Source of the DNA: Streptomyces sp. NBC_01255
GTDB lineage: Bacteria; Actinomycetota; Actinomycetes; Streptomycetales; Streptomycetaceae
Assembly (NCBI RefSeq): GCF_036226445.1
Contig: NZ_CP108474.1
Span: 4,092,001 to 4,156,000, forward strand
DNA: 64,000 bases
Direction: 5' to 3'
Of this stretch, positions 47,901-56,170 are shown one piece after another. The notes under the pieces are model-generated. The model searched no databases. It saw only the letters and a list, made by a program, of their open reading frames with translations, and had not been told where the DNA came from. Made by a program: the position numbers and the translations under genes. Within the stretch, counting starts at the first letter, position 1, and each line of letters starts with the position of its first letter.

Positions 47901-48858
47901 CCTCCAGCTGCGCCCCAAGGCCCGTAAGGCGCTGTCCCAGGCCGCCGCGGCGGCGACGGCCGGCCCGGACGGCTCCGGGCCCTCCCTGGAGCGCACAGGG
48001 CTCACGGAGTGGACGATCGGCACCCTCACGAAGGTCTTCGAGACCAAGCGGGGCGGGCAGCCGGTCAAGGCGTACCCGGCGCTCGTGGACGAGGGCGCGA
48101 CCGTCGCCGTACGGCTCTTCGACTCGGAGGCCGAGCAGGCGCAGGCGATGTGGCGGGGCACCCGGAAGCTGATCATGCTGAACATCCCGGTGAACCCGGC
48201 GAAGTTCGCCTCGGACAAGCTGACGAACCAGCAGAAGCTGGCCCTGTCCTCGAACCCGCACGGCTCGATCCAGGCCCTCTTCGACGACTGCGCCACCGCC
48301 GCGGCCGACAAGCTGATCGCCGACCACGGCGGCCCGGCCTGGGACGAGGAGTCCTTCCGGAAGCTGTACGACAAGGTCCGCGCGGACCTCGTGGACACGA
48401 CGGTACGGACAGTGGGGCAGGTCCAGCAGATCCTGGCGGCCTGGCAGGCCTGCCAGCGGCGGCTGAAGTCCACGAACAGCCTGGCCCTGATCAACAACCT
48501 CACGGACGTGCGCGAGCAGCTGGCCTGGCTGGTGCCGACGGGCTTCGTCACCCGTACGGGGCTCAAGCGGCTCCCGGACCTGATGCGCTATCTGGTGGCG
48601 GTGGACCGGCGGCTCCAGCAGATGGCGACCGGCGTCCAGCGGGACACCACCCGCATGGAGAAGGTCCACGAGATGCTCGACGAGTACGCGTGGCTGCTCG
48701 AACAGCTCCCGAAGGGCCGCCCGGTGCCGACGGAGGTCACCGACATCCGCTGGATGATCGAGGAGCTGCGGGTGAGCTACTTCGCGCACGCGCTGGGCAC
48801 GGCGTACCCGGTCTCGGACAAGCGGATCGTGAAGGCGATCGACGCCGCGGCGCCCTGA
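44920..48858 (+). CDS. hrpA: ATP-dependent RNA helicase HrpA
   Basis: 1312-residue DEAH helicase. GETGSGKTT is near residue 97, DEAH in IIIDEAHERS near 193, SATIDPERF, LPLYARLSHAEQ and QRKGRCGRT follow. A long C-terminal DUF3418 region (KTYSEPHWEKDQAAVMAFEKVTLYG; LEQLPKGRPVP) is characteristic of HrpA rather than HrpB. In E. coli it rescues stalled ribosomes; that role is assumed for this homologue. ATG at 44920 (MSTSFAALQSVL) was chosen by homology. Divergent from the thiol operon. Confidence 0.95.
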   Translation: MSTSFAALQSVLAEVSLRDSHRLGRRLEGARRIRKPEAREAVLDEIAAEAAKAKERVDGRASRVPAITYPEQLPVSQKKDEILEAIRDHQVVIVAGETGSGKTTQIPKILLELGRGVRGMIGHTQPRRIAARTVAERVAEELRTPLGEAVGWKVRFTDQVSQDATFVKLMTDGILLAEIQTDRELRAYDTIIIDEAHERSLNIDFLLGYLAQLLPKRPDLKVVITSATIDPERFSRHFGDAPIVEVSGRTYPVEVRYRPLLEEDSEESDRDQITAICEAVDELQSEGPGDVLVFLSGEREIRDTADALLKRNLRNTEILPLYARLSHAEQHRVFQAHSGRRIVLATNVAETSLTVPGIKYVIDPGTARISRYSHRTKVQRLPIEAVSQASANQRKGRCGRTSDGICIRLYSEDDFLSRPEFTDAEILRTNLASVILQMTAAGLGEIEKFPFIDPPDHRNIRDGVQLLQELGAIDPAEKDPKKRLTPQGRKLAQLPVDPRLARMVLEADKNGCVREVMVIAAALSIQDPRERPSEKQTQADQQHARFKDEASDFSAYLNLWRYVREQQKERGSSSFRRMCKQEYLNFLRIREWQDIYTQLRTVAKQMGIHLNEDDAPEQSVHVSLLAGLLSHIGLKDVKDGAKNDYLGARSAKFAIFPGSALFKKPPRFVMSAELVETSRLWARVNARIEPEWIEPLAEHLTKKTYSEPHWEKDQAAVMAFEKVTLYGVPIVADRKVNYGRIDPEVSRDLFIRNALVEGDWRTHHKFFADNRKLLTEVEELEHRARRRDILVDDETLFDFYDKRVPEHVVSGAHFDSWWKHKRHEEPEFLDFEREMLINEKAAGVTKDDYPDSWRQGPLKFRVTYQFEPGADADGVTVHIPLQVLNQVTDEGFEWQIPGLRGEVVTELIRSLPKPIRRHYVPAPNFATRFLDAVVPVQEPLAGALARELQRMVGVPVTAEDFDWAKVPEHLKVTFRIVDERRRKLAEDKDLETLRLQLRPKARKALSQAAAAATAGPDGSGPSLERTGLTEWTIGTLTKVFETKRGGQPVKAYPALVDEGATVAVRLFDSEAEQAQAMWRGTRKLIMLNIPVNPAKFASDKLTNQQKLALSSNPHGSIQALFDDCATAAADKLIADHGGPAWDEESFRKLYDKVRADLVDTTVRTVGQVQQILAAWQACQRRLKSTNSLALINNLTDVREQLAWLVPTGFVTRTGLKRLPDLMRYLVAVDRRLQQMATGVQRDTTRMEKVHEMLDEYAWLLEQLPKGRPVPTEVTDIRWMIEELRVSYFAHALGTAYPVSDKRIVKAIDAAAP

Positions 48859-48946
48859 CCGGCGGCGGGTCCGGCGGTGAGTTCGACCAGACCGCTGACC
48901 TGCTGTACAGTCTTCCTCGCAGCCACTTACGAGGGGCTGCGAGCAA

Positions 48947-49020
48947 GGACCTGTGGAGCAGTTGGTTAGCTCGCCACCCTGTCAAGGTGGAGGTCGCGGG
49001 TTCAAGTCCCGTCAGGTTCG
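48947..49020 (+). tRNA. tRNA-Asp(GTC), copy 2
   Basis: 74 nt; anticodon GTC. Acceptor GGACCTG pairs with CAGGTTC. It differs from copy 1 only at pairs 3-70 and 4-69, both compensated. Confidence 0.93.
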
Positions 49021-49027
49021 CTTTTCA

Positions 49028-49059
49028 CGAAGGCCCGCATCGCGAGATGCGGGCCTTCG
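49028..49059 (+). terminator. Hairpin after tRNA-Asp copy 2
   Basis: CGAAGGCCCGCATC and complement around GCGA, eight bases beyond the tRNA, followed by TTGTGTT. Confidence 0.8.
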
Positions 49060-49145
49060 TTGTGTTCCCGTGTATTGACGGCGCGGTGTGCCCGCCGGTA
49101 CTCCGGAGACAGGGAACCGGGGGACCGCAGCGGAGGTGGTCGCGC

Positions 49146-49337
49146 ATGGCCGCGGCGTCGGCGGCACGACATGACACGCGAGCGCTGCTGCGTGCCCATC
49201 TGGCGGCCGCTTCCCGGTACGGACACCTCACCCGCCACTGCGTGGTCTGCCATCGCCTCCAGCGGCTCGTCATGGAGTTCCCGGAGCCCGAGGGTCCGGA
49301 GCCGGCGACGGAGGACGAAAGTCCCACCGACCCGTGA
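49146..49337 (+). CDS. Small Cys-containing protein, DUF6274-like
   Basis: 63 residues. RHDTRALLRAHL then CVVCHRLQRLVM, a CxxC pair that may bind zinc. ATG follows GGAGGTGGTCGCGC, a strong ribosome binding site. The similarity to DUF6274 is from memory. Function unknown. Confidence 0.65.
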   Translation: MAAASAARHDTRALLRAHLAAASRYGHLTRHCVVCHRLQRLVMEFPEPEGPEPATEDESPTDP

Positions 49338-49667
49338 CCAACGGCGGGTTGGAAGCGATCCCGGGGGTGGCAGGCTGTTGATTGGCAAGGCTTCGCCAGT
49401 GTGACGGGTGTCACCGAACGAGTTTCACGAACCCCTTCACTTACACCCCTCCTACACCGGCCCGATTTAATATGTGCAATTGCACCACCTCCCGCAGAGT
49501 GGCGCCGGGCACAAAAAAGATCGCGCCAGACCCGGCGGAGTCCAGCGCGATCGTTGACGAAGGCCTGTTGGGGCAGGATTCCGTCGGCAGTACTAGGGGT
49601 GGGCGACCGGATTGGGGGATCCGGACAGGCCCGGTGTTACAGGGTGCTGCGGGGTGTTGAGCGAGCC
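49338..49667. other. 330-bp intergenic stretch downstream of bldC
   Basis: No gene seen. It holds the bldC terminator (49513-49552) and is AT-richer than its surroundings, with a GTGACGGGTGTCAC palindrome at about 49401-49414. Confidence 0.5.
49513..49552 (-). terminator. Canonical T-tract terminator of bldC
   Basis: On the minus strand, GATCGCGC arms around an 18-base loop, followed by TTTTTT. A true T-run is rare in Streptomyces. Located 115 bp after the bldC stop. Confidence 0.82.
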
Positions 49668-49874
49668 TCAGGCCTCGCTGCGCTGCTGCGGAATACCCGC
49701 GAGCAGTGCGCGAACTTCAGCCTCGCGGTAACGGCGGTGCCCACCCAGCGTGCGGATGGACGTGAGCTTGCCTGCCTTCGCCCAACGGGTCACCGTCTTC
49801 GGGTCCACACGGAACATCGTGGCAACCTCGGCAGGGGTCAGCAGCGGCTCGGCATCAGGGGTGCGAGCGGTCAT
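49668..49874 (-). CDS. bldC: Developmental regulator BldC
   Basis: 68-residue MerR-like single winged-helix protein (LLTPAEVATMFRVDPKTVTRWAKAGKLTSIRTLGGHRRYREAEV). Full length matches BldC, which holds back sporulation genes in early growth and binds direct repeats cooperatively. ATG at 49874 follows CGAGGAGGCCGCTC. The adjacent unknown and vdh genes match the S. coelicolor bldC neighbourhood by memory. Confidence 0.96.
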   Translation of the reverse strand: MTARTPDAEPLLTPAEVATMFRVDPKTVTRWAKAGKLTSIRTLGGHRRYREAEVRALLAGIPQQRSEA

Positions 49875-50461
49875 GAGCGGCCTCCTCGGGAGAACCGAAC
49901 CAATCTCGGTTCTTTCCTCTAAATTCTGCACCTTGACCCGCCTTGCCCGAAATGGCAGAAGCGGGCCGAGTCGGTTATAGGACGAACGGCTTGTCCTCGG
50001 CACTACAACTACACCATCCGTCCAGCCACGTCGGCCAAACCGATGGAATTGCCCTCGCAGGTGTTCATCAGCGGCGGAAGTCGATGGACCATGCCATAAC
50101 GGACAGTCACGCGCCCGTGACGATCAGTCACAGGACGATCAGGAGTCCTCAGACCCCCCATAGAGTGCAATGCTGAGCGTTCCGCCCAAACTTGGACGGA
50201 AGGAACCCTCCCCGGACTCCTTGTCCTATTTTGGCACGAGGGTGGGTGATGGGCGCAAGGGTGCGTTAAGTGCTGTCCGTCACGCTTGAGCCAAAGGCCC
50301 GGATCAGGACCAACGTCCTCGTCCTCGGCGTGCCGAAAGACCCCGGAGCGCGGAGCGCACCGAGAAGCGCCCGGAGCCGTCGGGTCCGGATGCCTGAAGA
50401 TCATTTACCCCAGCCGGACATGTCTTGTCGATGGCGACCTGACGAAGATGCCCGACTGATG
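49875..50461. other. 587-bp intergenic region upstream of bldC
   Basis: Holds the bldC promoter region. No additional gene is supported in either strand; the ORFs here have no conserved content or ribosome binding sites. The stretch at 50225-50245 (TATTTTGGCACGAGG) is AT-richer, but no promoter is assigned. Confidence 0.45.
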
Positions 50462-51307
50462 TCAGTTCGCGCCCCGCAGGTCCCTGACGACCCGCCAGCG
50501 CTCCGCGAGCCGCCCGTACACCTCACTGGCCCGCTCGCCGTCCCCCGCCCGCAGCGCCGCGATCCCCTCCGCCATCTCCGCCGCCGACCGCTCCGCCGCC
50601 AGCCACTCCTCCGCGAGCGCATGCACCAGGCCCCCGAAGTCCAGCTCCACGAGCGCCCGCGGATGGAACTCCTCCAGCCAGCGCCCCACGTCGACCAGAC
50701 CCTCCGTCATCGGGCCCTCCTCGATCGACTCCCGCAGGGCCCGCAGCGCCCGCGCGAGCCGCCGCCGCGCCTGCGCCATCGTCGTCCGGTAGCGCAGCAC
50801 CGGAGCGGCCTCGGGGCCGCCCGGCTCGTACCGCCGGTCCTCGTCCCCGAAGAGCGCGAACCAGCGCAGCGGCACCTGCCAGACCGCCGTACGGATCCAC
50901 GGCCGCGCGTCGGGGTTCCGCTCCAGCCACCGCTCGTAGTCGCCCGCCACCTGGGCCCGGACCACCGGCGGCAGCATCGCGTCGAGCACCGGCTCCGGGT
51001 ACCCGTCGGCCATCAGCTCCTCGACGGCCAGCCAGCTCCGCAGCCGGGTCCGCCACGGACAGATCACCACCACCCCGTCCAGATGTGCGACGAACGCCTC
51101 CGCGCTCTCCTGGACCGGCACCGGCACCGGGGGCGTCGGCAGCAGGTCGGCGAGCGAGCGCCGCAGCTCCTCCTGCGCGCCGGGTGTACGCGGCCGGCGG
51201 GCGTACCGGGCCCAGTGGCTCCGCTCCGGCTCGGGGAACGCGGCCAGCGGCTCGTACACCCGCAGATAGGACGCGTAGGGGACGAGGACCGAGGAGGCGA
51301 CCGTCAT
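50462..51307 (-). CDS. Conserved hypothetical protein next to vdh
   Basis: 281 residues, unrecognised. Predicted mostly helical and rich in charged and aromatic residues (ERSHWARYARRPRTPGAQEELRRSLADLL; RALVELDFGGLVHALAEEWLAAERSAAEMAEGIAAL). No signal peptide or membrane helix. ATG at 51307 follows GGAAGGATTCGCGGC. It is divergent from vdh, as I recall for S. coelicolor, but its job is unknown. Confidence 0.7.
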   Translation of the reverse strand: MTVASSVLVPYASYLRVYEPLAAFPEPERSHWARYARRPRTPGAQEELRRSLADLLPTPPVPVPVQESAEAFVAHLDGVVVICPWRTRLRSWLAVEELMADGYPEPVLDAMLPPVVRAQVAGDYERWLERNPDARPWIRTAVWQVPLRWFALFGDEDRRYEPGGPEAAPVLRYRTTMAQARRRLARALRALRESIEEGPMTEGLVDVGRWLEEFHPRALVELDFGGLVHALAEEWLAAERSAAEMAEGIAALRAGDGERASEVYGRLAERWRVVRDLRGAN

Positions 51308-51482
51308 GCCGCGAATCCTTCCACGGAGGTACTCCGGGAGGGGGTGATCCCGAAGGACAGGGGGTGATCCTGAGCACTGCGGCCGATCTACGCACAGGTA
51401 GGACTTACTCTCTTGCCGAACTGGTCCTCCCCCACCCACAGGGAGGGCCGCAACCGCCGCCTCGTACTTGGGAGTCACCACC

Positions 51483-52583
51483 GTGACCGATGTGACCGGC
51501 GTTCCTGTCGTTCCCGCAGACGTGCTGCACACCCTGTTCCACTCGGAGCAGGGTGGCCACGAGCAAGTCGTGCTCTGCCAGGACCGTGCCACCGGCCTCA
51601 AGGCCGTCATCGCCATCCACTCCACCGCCCTGGGCCCGGCCCTCGGCGGGACCCGCTTCTACCCGTACGCCACCGAGGCCGAGGCGATCGCCGACGCGCT
51701 CAACCTCTCGCGCGGCATGTCGTACAAGAACGCCATGGCCGGCCTCGACCACGGCGGCGGCAAGGCCGTCATCATCGGGGACCCGGAGAAGATCAAGACG
51801 GACGAGCTGCTGCTCGCCTACGGGCGCATGGTGGCCTCTCTCGGCGGCCGCTACGTGACGGCCTGCGACGTCGGCACCTACGTCGCCGACATGGACGTCG
51901 TCGCCCGCGAGAACCGGTGGACCACCGGCCGCTCCCCCGAGAACGGCGGCGCCGGCGACTCCTCGGTCCTCACCGCCTTCGGCGTCTTCCAGGGCATGCG
52001 CGCCTCCGCGCAGACCCTGTGGGGCGACCCGACGCTGCGCGGCCGCAAGGTCGGCGTCGCGGGCGTCGGCAAGGTCGGCCACTACCTCGTCGAGCACCTC
52101 CTGGAGGACGGCGCCGAGGTCGTCATCACCGACGTGCGCGAGGAGTCGGTCCGCCGGATCACCGACAAGCACCCGCAGGTCTCCGTCGTCGCCGACACCG
52201 ACGCGCTGATCCGCGTCGAGGGCCTGGACGTCTACGCGCCCTGCGCGCTCGGCGGCGCCCTGAACGACGAGACCGTGCCCGTGCTCACCGCGAAGATCGT
52301 CTGCGGCGCGGCCAACAACCAGCTCGCGCACCCCGGTGTCGAGAAGGACCTGTCGGACCGCGGGATCCTCTACGCGCCCGACTACGTGATCAACGCCGGT
52401 GGCGTGATCCAGGTCGCCGACGAGCTGCACGGCTTCGACTTCGACCGCTGCAAGGCGAAGGCCACGAAGATCTTCGACACCACGCTGGCCATATTCGCAC
52501 GTGCGAATGCGGACGGAATTCCGCCGGCCGCCGCGGCCGACCGGATCGCCGAGCAGCGGATGGCGGAGGCCCGACGGGGCTGA
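51483..52583 (+). CDS. vdh: Valine dehydrogenase (branched-chain amino acid dehydrogenase)
   Basis: 366-residue NAD-dependent enzyme that oxidatively deaminates valine, leucine and isoleucine, giving precursors for polyketides and fatty acids. Catalytic lysines are K82 (MSYKNA) and K94 (GGGKAV) after the GGTRFYPYA motif; the NAD fold is [13 protein letters not shown] near 195. Sequence closely matches recalled Streptomyces Vdh. The GTG at 51483 begins MTDVTGVP; a TTG at 51468 is less likely. Ribosome binding site GGGAG. Confidence 0.95.
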   Translation: MTDVTGVPVVPADVLHTLFHSEQGGHEQVVLCQDRATGLKAVIAIHSTALGPALGGTRFYPYATEAEAIADALNLSRGMSYKNAMAGLDHGGGKAVIIGDPEKIKTDELLLAYGRMVASLGGRYVTACDVGTYVADMDVVARENRWTTGRSPENGGAGDSSVLTAFGVFQGMRASAQTLWGDPTLRGRKVGVAGVGKVGHYLVEHLLEDGAEVVITDVREESVRRITDKHPQVSVVADTDALIRVEGLDVYAPCALGGALNDETVPVLTAKIVCGAANNQLAHPGVEKDLSDRGILYAPDYVINAGGVIQVADELHGFDFDRCKAKATKIFDTTLAIFARANADGIPPAAAADRIAEQRMAEARRG

Positions 52584-52883
52584 GCCCCGCCCGTTCGCAC
52601 GGAGGGTCGCCCCGCCGTCGGAGGCAGGTCGACGAGACTTCGCTCACGCCGCTCGGCGGGTCGACCCTCAAGAAGAGGTTAAAATCGCGATTGACCAGCG
52701 AGGAAAGGGCGCCTCGCGGGTTCTGTACCGAGGTATGTGATGCGCACGGCGTACCGTAGAGCCGAGGAAACAGGTACCGTTGAAGCCCTACGGGCCGGTC
52801 TCTCTGTCGAGAGCCCGTTCCGAATCATGAACGCGTGTCAAGACTCTGGGGTCATCGAGCCCCGTCACCGAGGGGGTCGAGCC
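52584..52883. other. 300-bp region between vdh and the DUF3073 gene
   Basis: No gene seen. Contains the leader and promoter of the small gene; repeats of ACCG/GCCG and a patch TTAAAATCGCGATTGACC at about 52679-52696. A possible -35 (TTGACC) is present there. No element named. Confidence 0.35.
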
Positions 52884-53135
52884 ATGGGGCGCGGCCGGGC
52901 AAAGGCCAAGCAGACCAAGGTCGCCCGCCAGCTGAAGTACAGCAGCGGCGGGACTGACCTGTCGCGTCTGGCCAATGAGCTGGGCGCTTCGACTTCGAAC
53001 CAGCCGCCGAATGGCGAGCCGTTCGAGGACGACGACGAGGAAGACGACCCGTACGCGCAGTACGCGTCTCTTTACGACGACGAGGACGAGGACGAGGACG
53101 ACGAGTCCGGTTCGTCGTCCCCACGTCGCGCTTGA
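52884..53135 (+). CDS. DUF3073 small acidic protein
   Basis: 83 residues, basic N-terminus (RGRAKAKQTKVARQLKYSS) followed by a highly acidic tail. DUF3073 is actinobacterial and located next to purM by memory; function unknown. The charge split could bind nucleic acid or ribosomes, as a guess. ATG after GAGGGGGTCGAGCC. Confidence 0.85.
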   Translation: MGRGRAKAKQTKVARQLKYSSGGTDLSRLANELGASTSNQPPNGEPFEDDDEEDDPYAQYASLYDDEDEDEDDESGSSSPRRA

Positions 53136-53153
53136 CCTTCTGAATCACCGAAA

Positions 53154-53184
53154 CCCGGTCCGGTACACCCGGCCGGGTTTCCGT
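53154..53184 (+). terminator. Hairpin after the DUF3073 gene
   Basis: AAACCCGGTCCGG and CCGGCCGGGTTT around TACAC, directly following the stop region. Confidence 0.7.
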
Positions 53185-53228
53185 GCTGTCCTGCTCCGTG
53201 CGGATGTACGGACGGACATACGGGCATA

Positions 53229-53279
53229 CGGGAGCGGCCCGGCAGCACCCCTGAGGGGTTGCCGCCGGGCCGCTCCCGT
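53229..53279 (-). terminator. Terminator hairpin of purM
   Basis: GGGAGCGGCCCGGC and its complement flanking an inner CCCCTGAGGGG stem, seven bases beyond purM stop. Confidence 0.82.
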
Positions 53280-53285
53280 TTGTCT

Positions 53286-54371
53286 TTACTTGGCGTAGTC
53301 CCCGACCAGCTCCGCGCCGGTCGTGTGCGCGCCGCGCTCGGTGATCTCGCCCGCGACCCAGGCCTCGACCCCGCGGTCCGCGAGGGTCGTCAGGGCCACG
53401 TCCACGGAGTCGGCCGGCACGACGGCCATCATGCCGACGCCCATGTTCAGGGTCTTCTCCAGCTCCAGGCGCTCCACCTGACCGGCCTTGCCGACCAGGT
53501 CGAAGATCGCGCCGGGGGTCCAGGTGGAGCGGTCGACCGTGGCGTGCAGGCCGTCCGGGATCACCCGGGCCAGGTTGGCGGCGAGACCGCCGCCCGTGAT
53601 GTGGCTGTACGCGTGGACGTCCGTGGTCCGGGTGAGGGCCAGGCAGTCCAGCGAGTAGATCTTGGTGGGCTCCAGGAGCTCCTCGCCGAGGGTCCGGCCG
53701 AGCTCCTCGACCCGCTGGTCCAGGGTCATGCCGGCGCGGTCGAAGACCACGTGCCGGACGAGCGAGTACCCGTTGGAGTGAAGACCCGAGGAGGCCATGG
53801 CGATGACCGCGTCCCCCGTACGGATGCGATCGGCGCCGAGGAGGCGGTCGTGCTCCACGACACCCGTGCCGGCGCCTGCGACGTCGAAGTCGTCCGGGCC
53901 GAGGAGGCCCGGGTGCTCCGCGGTCTCGCCGCCGACGAGGGCGCAGCCGGCGAGGACGCAGCCCTCGGCGATGCCCTTGACGATGGCGGCGACCCGCTCG
54001 GGGTGGACCTTGCCGACGCAGATGTAGTCGGTCATGAAGAGCGGCTCGGCGCCGCAGACGACGATGTCGTCCATGACCATCGCGACCAGGTCGTGGCCGA
54101 TCGTGTCGTACACGCCCATCTGGCGGGCGATGTCGACCTTCGTGCCGACGCCGTCGGTCGCCGAGGCGAGCAGCGGACGCTCGTAGCGCTTGAGGGCGGA
54201 GGCGTCGAAGAGACCGGCGAAACCGCCGAGGCCACCAAGGCCCGCGACTTCTGCGCGCTGGGTCTTCTTCACCCACTCCTTCATGAGCTCGACGGCGCGG
54301 TCGCCCGCCTCGATGTCGACGCCCGCGCTCGCGTAGCTGGCGCCGCTTCCGGCACTGGTGGACTCAGACAT
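53286..54371 (-). CDS. purM: Phosphoribosylformylglycinamidine cyclo-ligase (AIR synthetase)
   Basis: 361 residues. Converts FGAM to AIR with ATP, step 5 of purine synthesis. Motifs: GATDGVGTKVDIAR-like (ATDGVGTKVDIA), MVMDDIVVCGAEPLF, VGGETAEHPG, MASSGLHSNGYSLVR and HITGGGLAANLARV. ATG at 54371. It follows purF by 44 bp on the same strand. Confidence 0.97.
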   Translation of the reverse strand: MSESTSAGSGASYASAGVDIEAGDRAVELMKEWVKKTQRAEVAGLGGLGGFAGLFDASALKRYERPLLASATDGVGTKVDIARQMGVYDTIGHDLVAMVMDDIVVCGAEPLFMTDYICVGKVHPERVAAIVKGIAEGCVLAGCALVGGETAEHPGLLGPDDFDVAGAGTGVVEHDRLLGADRIRTGDAVIAMASSGLHSNGYSLVRHVVFDRAGMTLDQRVEELGRTLGEELLEPTKIYSLDCLALTRTTDVHAYSHITGGGLAANLARVIPDGLHATVDRSTWTPGAIFDLVGKAGQVERLELEKTLNMGVGMMAVVPADSVDVALTTLADRGVEAWVAGEITERGAHTTGAELVGDYAK

Positions 54372-54415
54372 GCTGAAGAACTTTCGTGTCGTACTGCGGG
54401 GTGTGCAGCGGGGTC

Positions 54416-55942
54416 TTACGGGCGGCGCAGGGCGTCGGATGCCGCGGTGGCGGCCGGTCCCGCGGCCAGCTCGGTCTCCAGGAGCTGCTTGCCGAGGAGC
54501 TCGGGGTCCGGGAGCTCCATCGGGTACTCGCCGTCGAAGCAGGCACGGCAGAGGTTCGGCTTCTGGATCGTGGTCGCCTCGATCATCCCCTCCAGGGAGA
54601 TGTACGAGAGCGAGTCCGCACCGAGCGACTTGCCGATCTCGTCGATCGACATGCCGTTGGCGATCAGCTCCGCGCGGGTGGCGAAGTCGATGCCGAAGAA
54701 GCAGGGCCACTTCACCGGCGGCGAGGAGATCCGGATGTGGATCTCGGCCGCGCCGGCCTCGCGGAGCATCCGGACGAGAGCGCGCTGGGTGTTGCCGCGG
54801 ACGATCGAGTCGTCGACGACCACCAGGCGCTTGCCCTTGATGACTTCCTTGAGCGGGTTCAGCTTCAGGCGGATGCCGAGCTGGCGGATGGTCTGGGACG
54901 GCTGGATGAAGGTGCGCCCGACGTAGGCGTTCTTCACCAGGCCCGCACCGAAGGGGATGCCCGAGGCCTCGGCGTAGCCGATGGCGGCCGGGGTACCGGA
55001 CTCCGGAGTCGCTATCACCAGGTCGGCGTCGACCGGCGCCTCCTTCGCGAGGCGACGGCCCATCTCCACGCGGGAGAGGTAGACGTTCCGCCCGGCGATG
55101 TCGGTGTCGGGGCGAGCCAGGTACACGTACTCGAAGACACAGCCCTTGGGCTTCGCTTCCGCGAATCGCGAGGTACGGATGCCGTTCTCGTCGATCGCGA
55201 TCATCTCGCCCGGCTCGACCTCGCGGACGTAGCTGGCGCCGCAGATGTCGAGGGCGGCGGACTCGGAGGCGACCACCCAGCCGCGCTCCAGGCGGCCGAG
55301 GACCAGCGGGCGGATGCCCTGCGGGTCACGGGCCGCGTAGAGCGTGTGCTCGTCCATGAAGACGAGGGAGAAGGCGCCCCGGACATCGGGAAGGACCTTG
55401 GCGGCGCCCTCCTCGATGGTGAGCGGCTCGCCCTCGTCGTCGACCTGGGCGGCGAGGAGCGCCGTCAGGAGGTCGGTGTCGTTGGTGGCCGCGACACGAG
55501 TGGAGCGGCCTTCCTTCTTGGGCAGGTCCGCGACCATCTCGGCGAGCTGCGCCGTGTTCACCAGGTTGCCGTTGTGGCCGAGCGCGATCGAGCCGTGGGC
55601 GGTTGCCCTGAACGTCGGCTGCGCGTTCTCCCACACGGAGGCCCCGGTGGTCGAGTAGCGGGCGTGACCGACCGCGATATGACCTTGGAGGGAACCGAGA
55701 GAGGTCTCGTCGAAGACCTGGGACACGAGGCCCATGTCCTTGAAGACGAGGATCTGGGAGCCGTTGCTGACCGCGATTCCCGCGGATTCCTGGCCCCGAT
55801 GCTGGAGGGCGTAGAGCCCGAAGTACGTGAGCTTTGCGACCTCTTCACCCGGAGCCCAGACACCGAAGACGCCACAAGCGTCCTGGGGGCCTTTCTCTCC
55901 GGGGAGCAAGTCGTGATTGAGTCGACCGTCACCACGTGGCAC
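54416..55942 (-). CDS. purF: Amidophosphoribosyltransferase
   Basis: 508 residues. Commits PRPP to purine synthesis with glutamine. The catalytic cysteine becomes N-terminal after removal of a propeptide of about 22 residues (QDACGVFGVWAP; Cys23). The glutaminase domain is followed by the PRTase loop VVVDDSIVRGNTQRALV; cysteines in WPCFFGIDF and NLCRACFDG may hold a 4Fe-4S cluster. Start GTG at 55942 (MPRGDGRLNHDLL) by length and homology; a longer in-frame start at 56005 is possible. Confidence 0.96.
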   Translation of the reverse strand: MPRGDGRLNHDLLPGEKGPQDACGVFGVWAPGEEVAKLTYFGLYALQHRGQESAGIAVSNGSQILVFKDMGLVSQVFDETSLGSLQGHIAVGHARYSTTGASVWENAQPTFRATAHGSIALGHNGNLVNTAQLAEMVADLPKKEGRSTRVAATNDTDLLTALLAAQVDDEGEPLTIEEGAAKVLPDVRGAFSLVFMDEHTLYAARDPQGIRPLVLGRLERGWVVASESAALDICGASYVREVEPGEMIAIDENGIRTSRFAEAKPKGCVFEYVYLARPDTDIAGRNVYLSRVEMGRRLAKEAPVDADLVIATPESGTPAAIGYAEASGIPFGAGLVKNAYVGRTFIQPSQTIRQLGIRLKLNPLKEVIKGKRLVVVDDSIVRGNTQRALVRMLREAGAAEIHIRISSPPVKWPCFFGIDFATRAELIANGMSIDEIGKSLGADSLSYISLEGMIEATTIQKPNLCRACFDGEYPMELPDPELLGKQLLETELAAGPAATAASDALRRP

Positions 55943-56170
55943 GTTTCCGAGTGTAGACGGGCTCGACCACTGGTCCGAATTGAAGAAAAGTGGGCCCTGC
56001 GCCACTCGTGCGATCGCACGAAATGATCATCTCCGACTTGGAGAGGCCTACGAGGCAGGCGCCGGAAGGGATTCCGCCCCCGGGGCCCCGATGAGCAGAC
56101 GCTCGTACCAGGCAGCGAAGGCCCCGGCGATGTGACGGAGTGCACCTTCTTTCGAGTTCATTCGGGGCCG

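Noticed and set aside
44197..48789. 1530-residue minus-strand open frame opposite hrpA
   Set aside because: Shadow of HrpA; contains no family motifs.
42530..49020. Integrated element bounded by duplicate tRNA-Asp ends
   Set aside because: The interval holds core genes (hrpA, ccdA) and no integrase; the two tRNAs differ by compensated acceptor pairs, not an att truncation.
50270..51367. Plus-strand frame overlapping the vdh-adjacent gene
   Set aside because: Arg/Pro-rich shadow; the minus-strand frame has better composition and a ribosome binding site.
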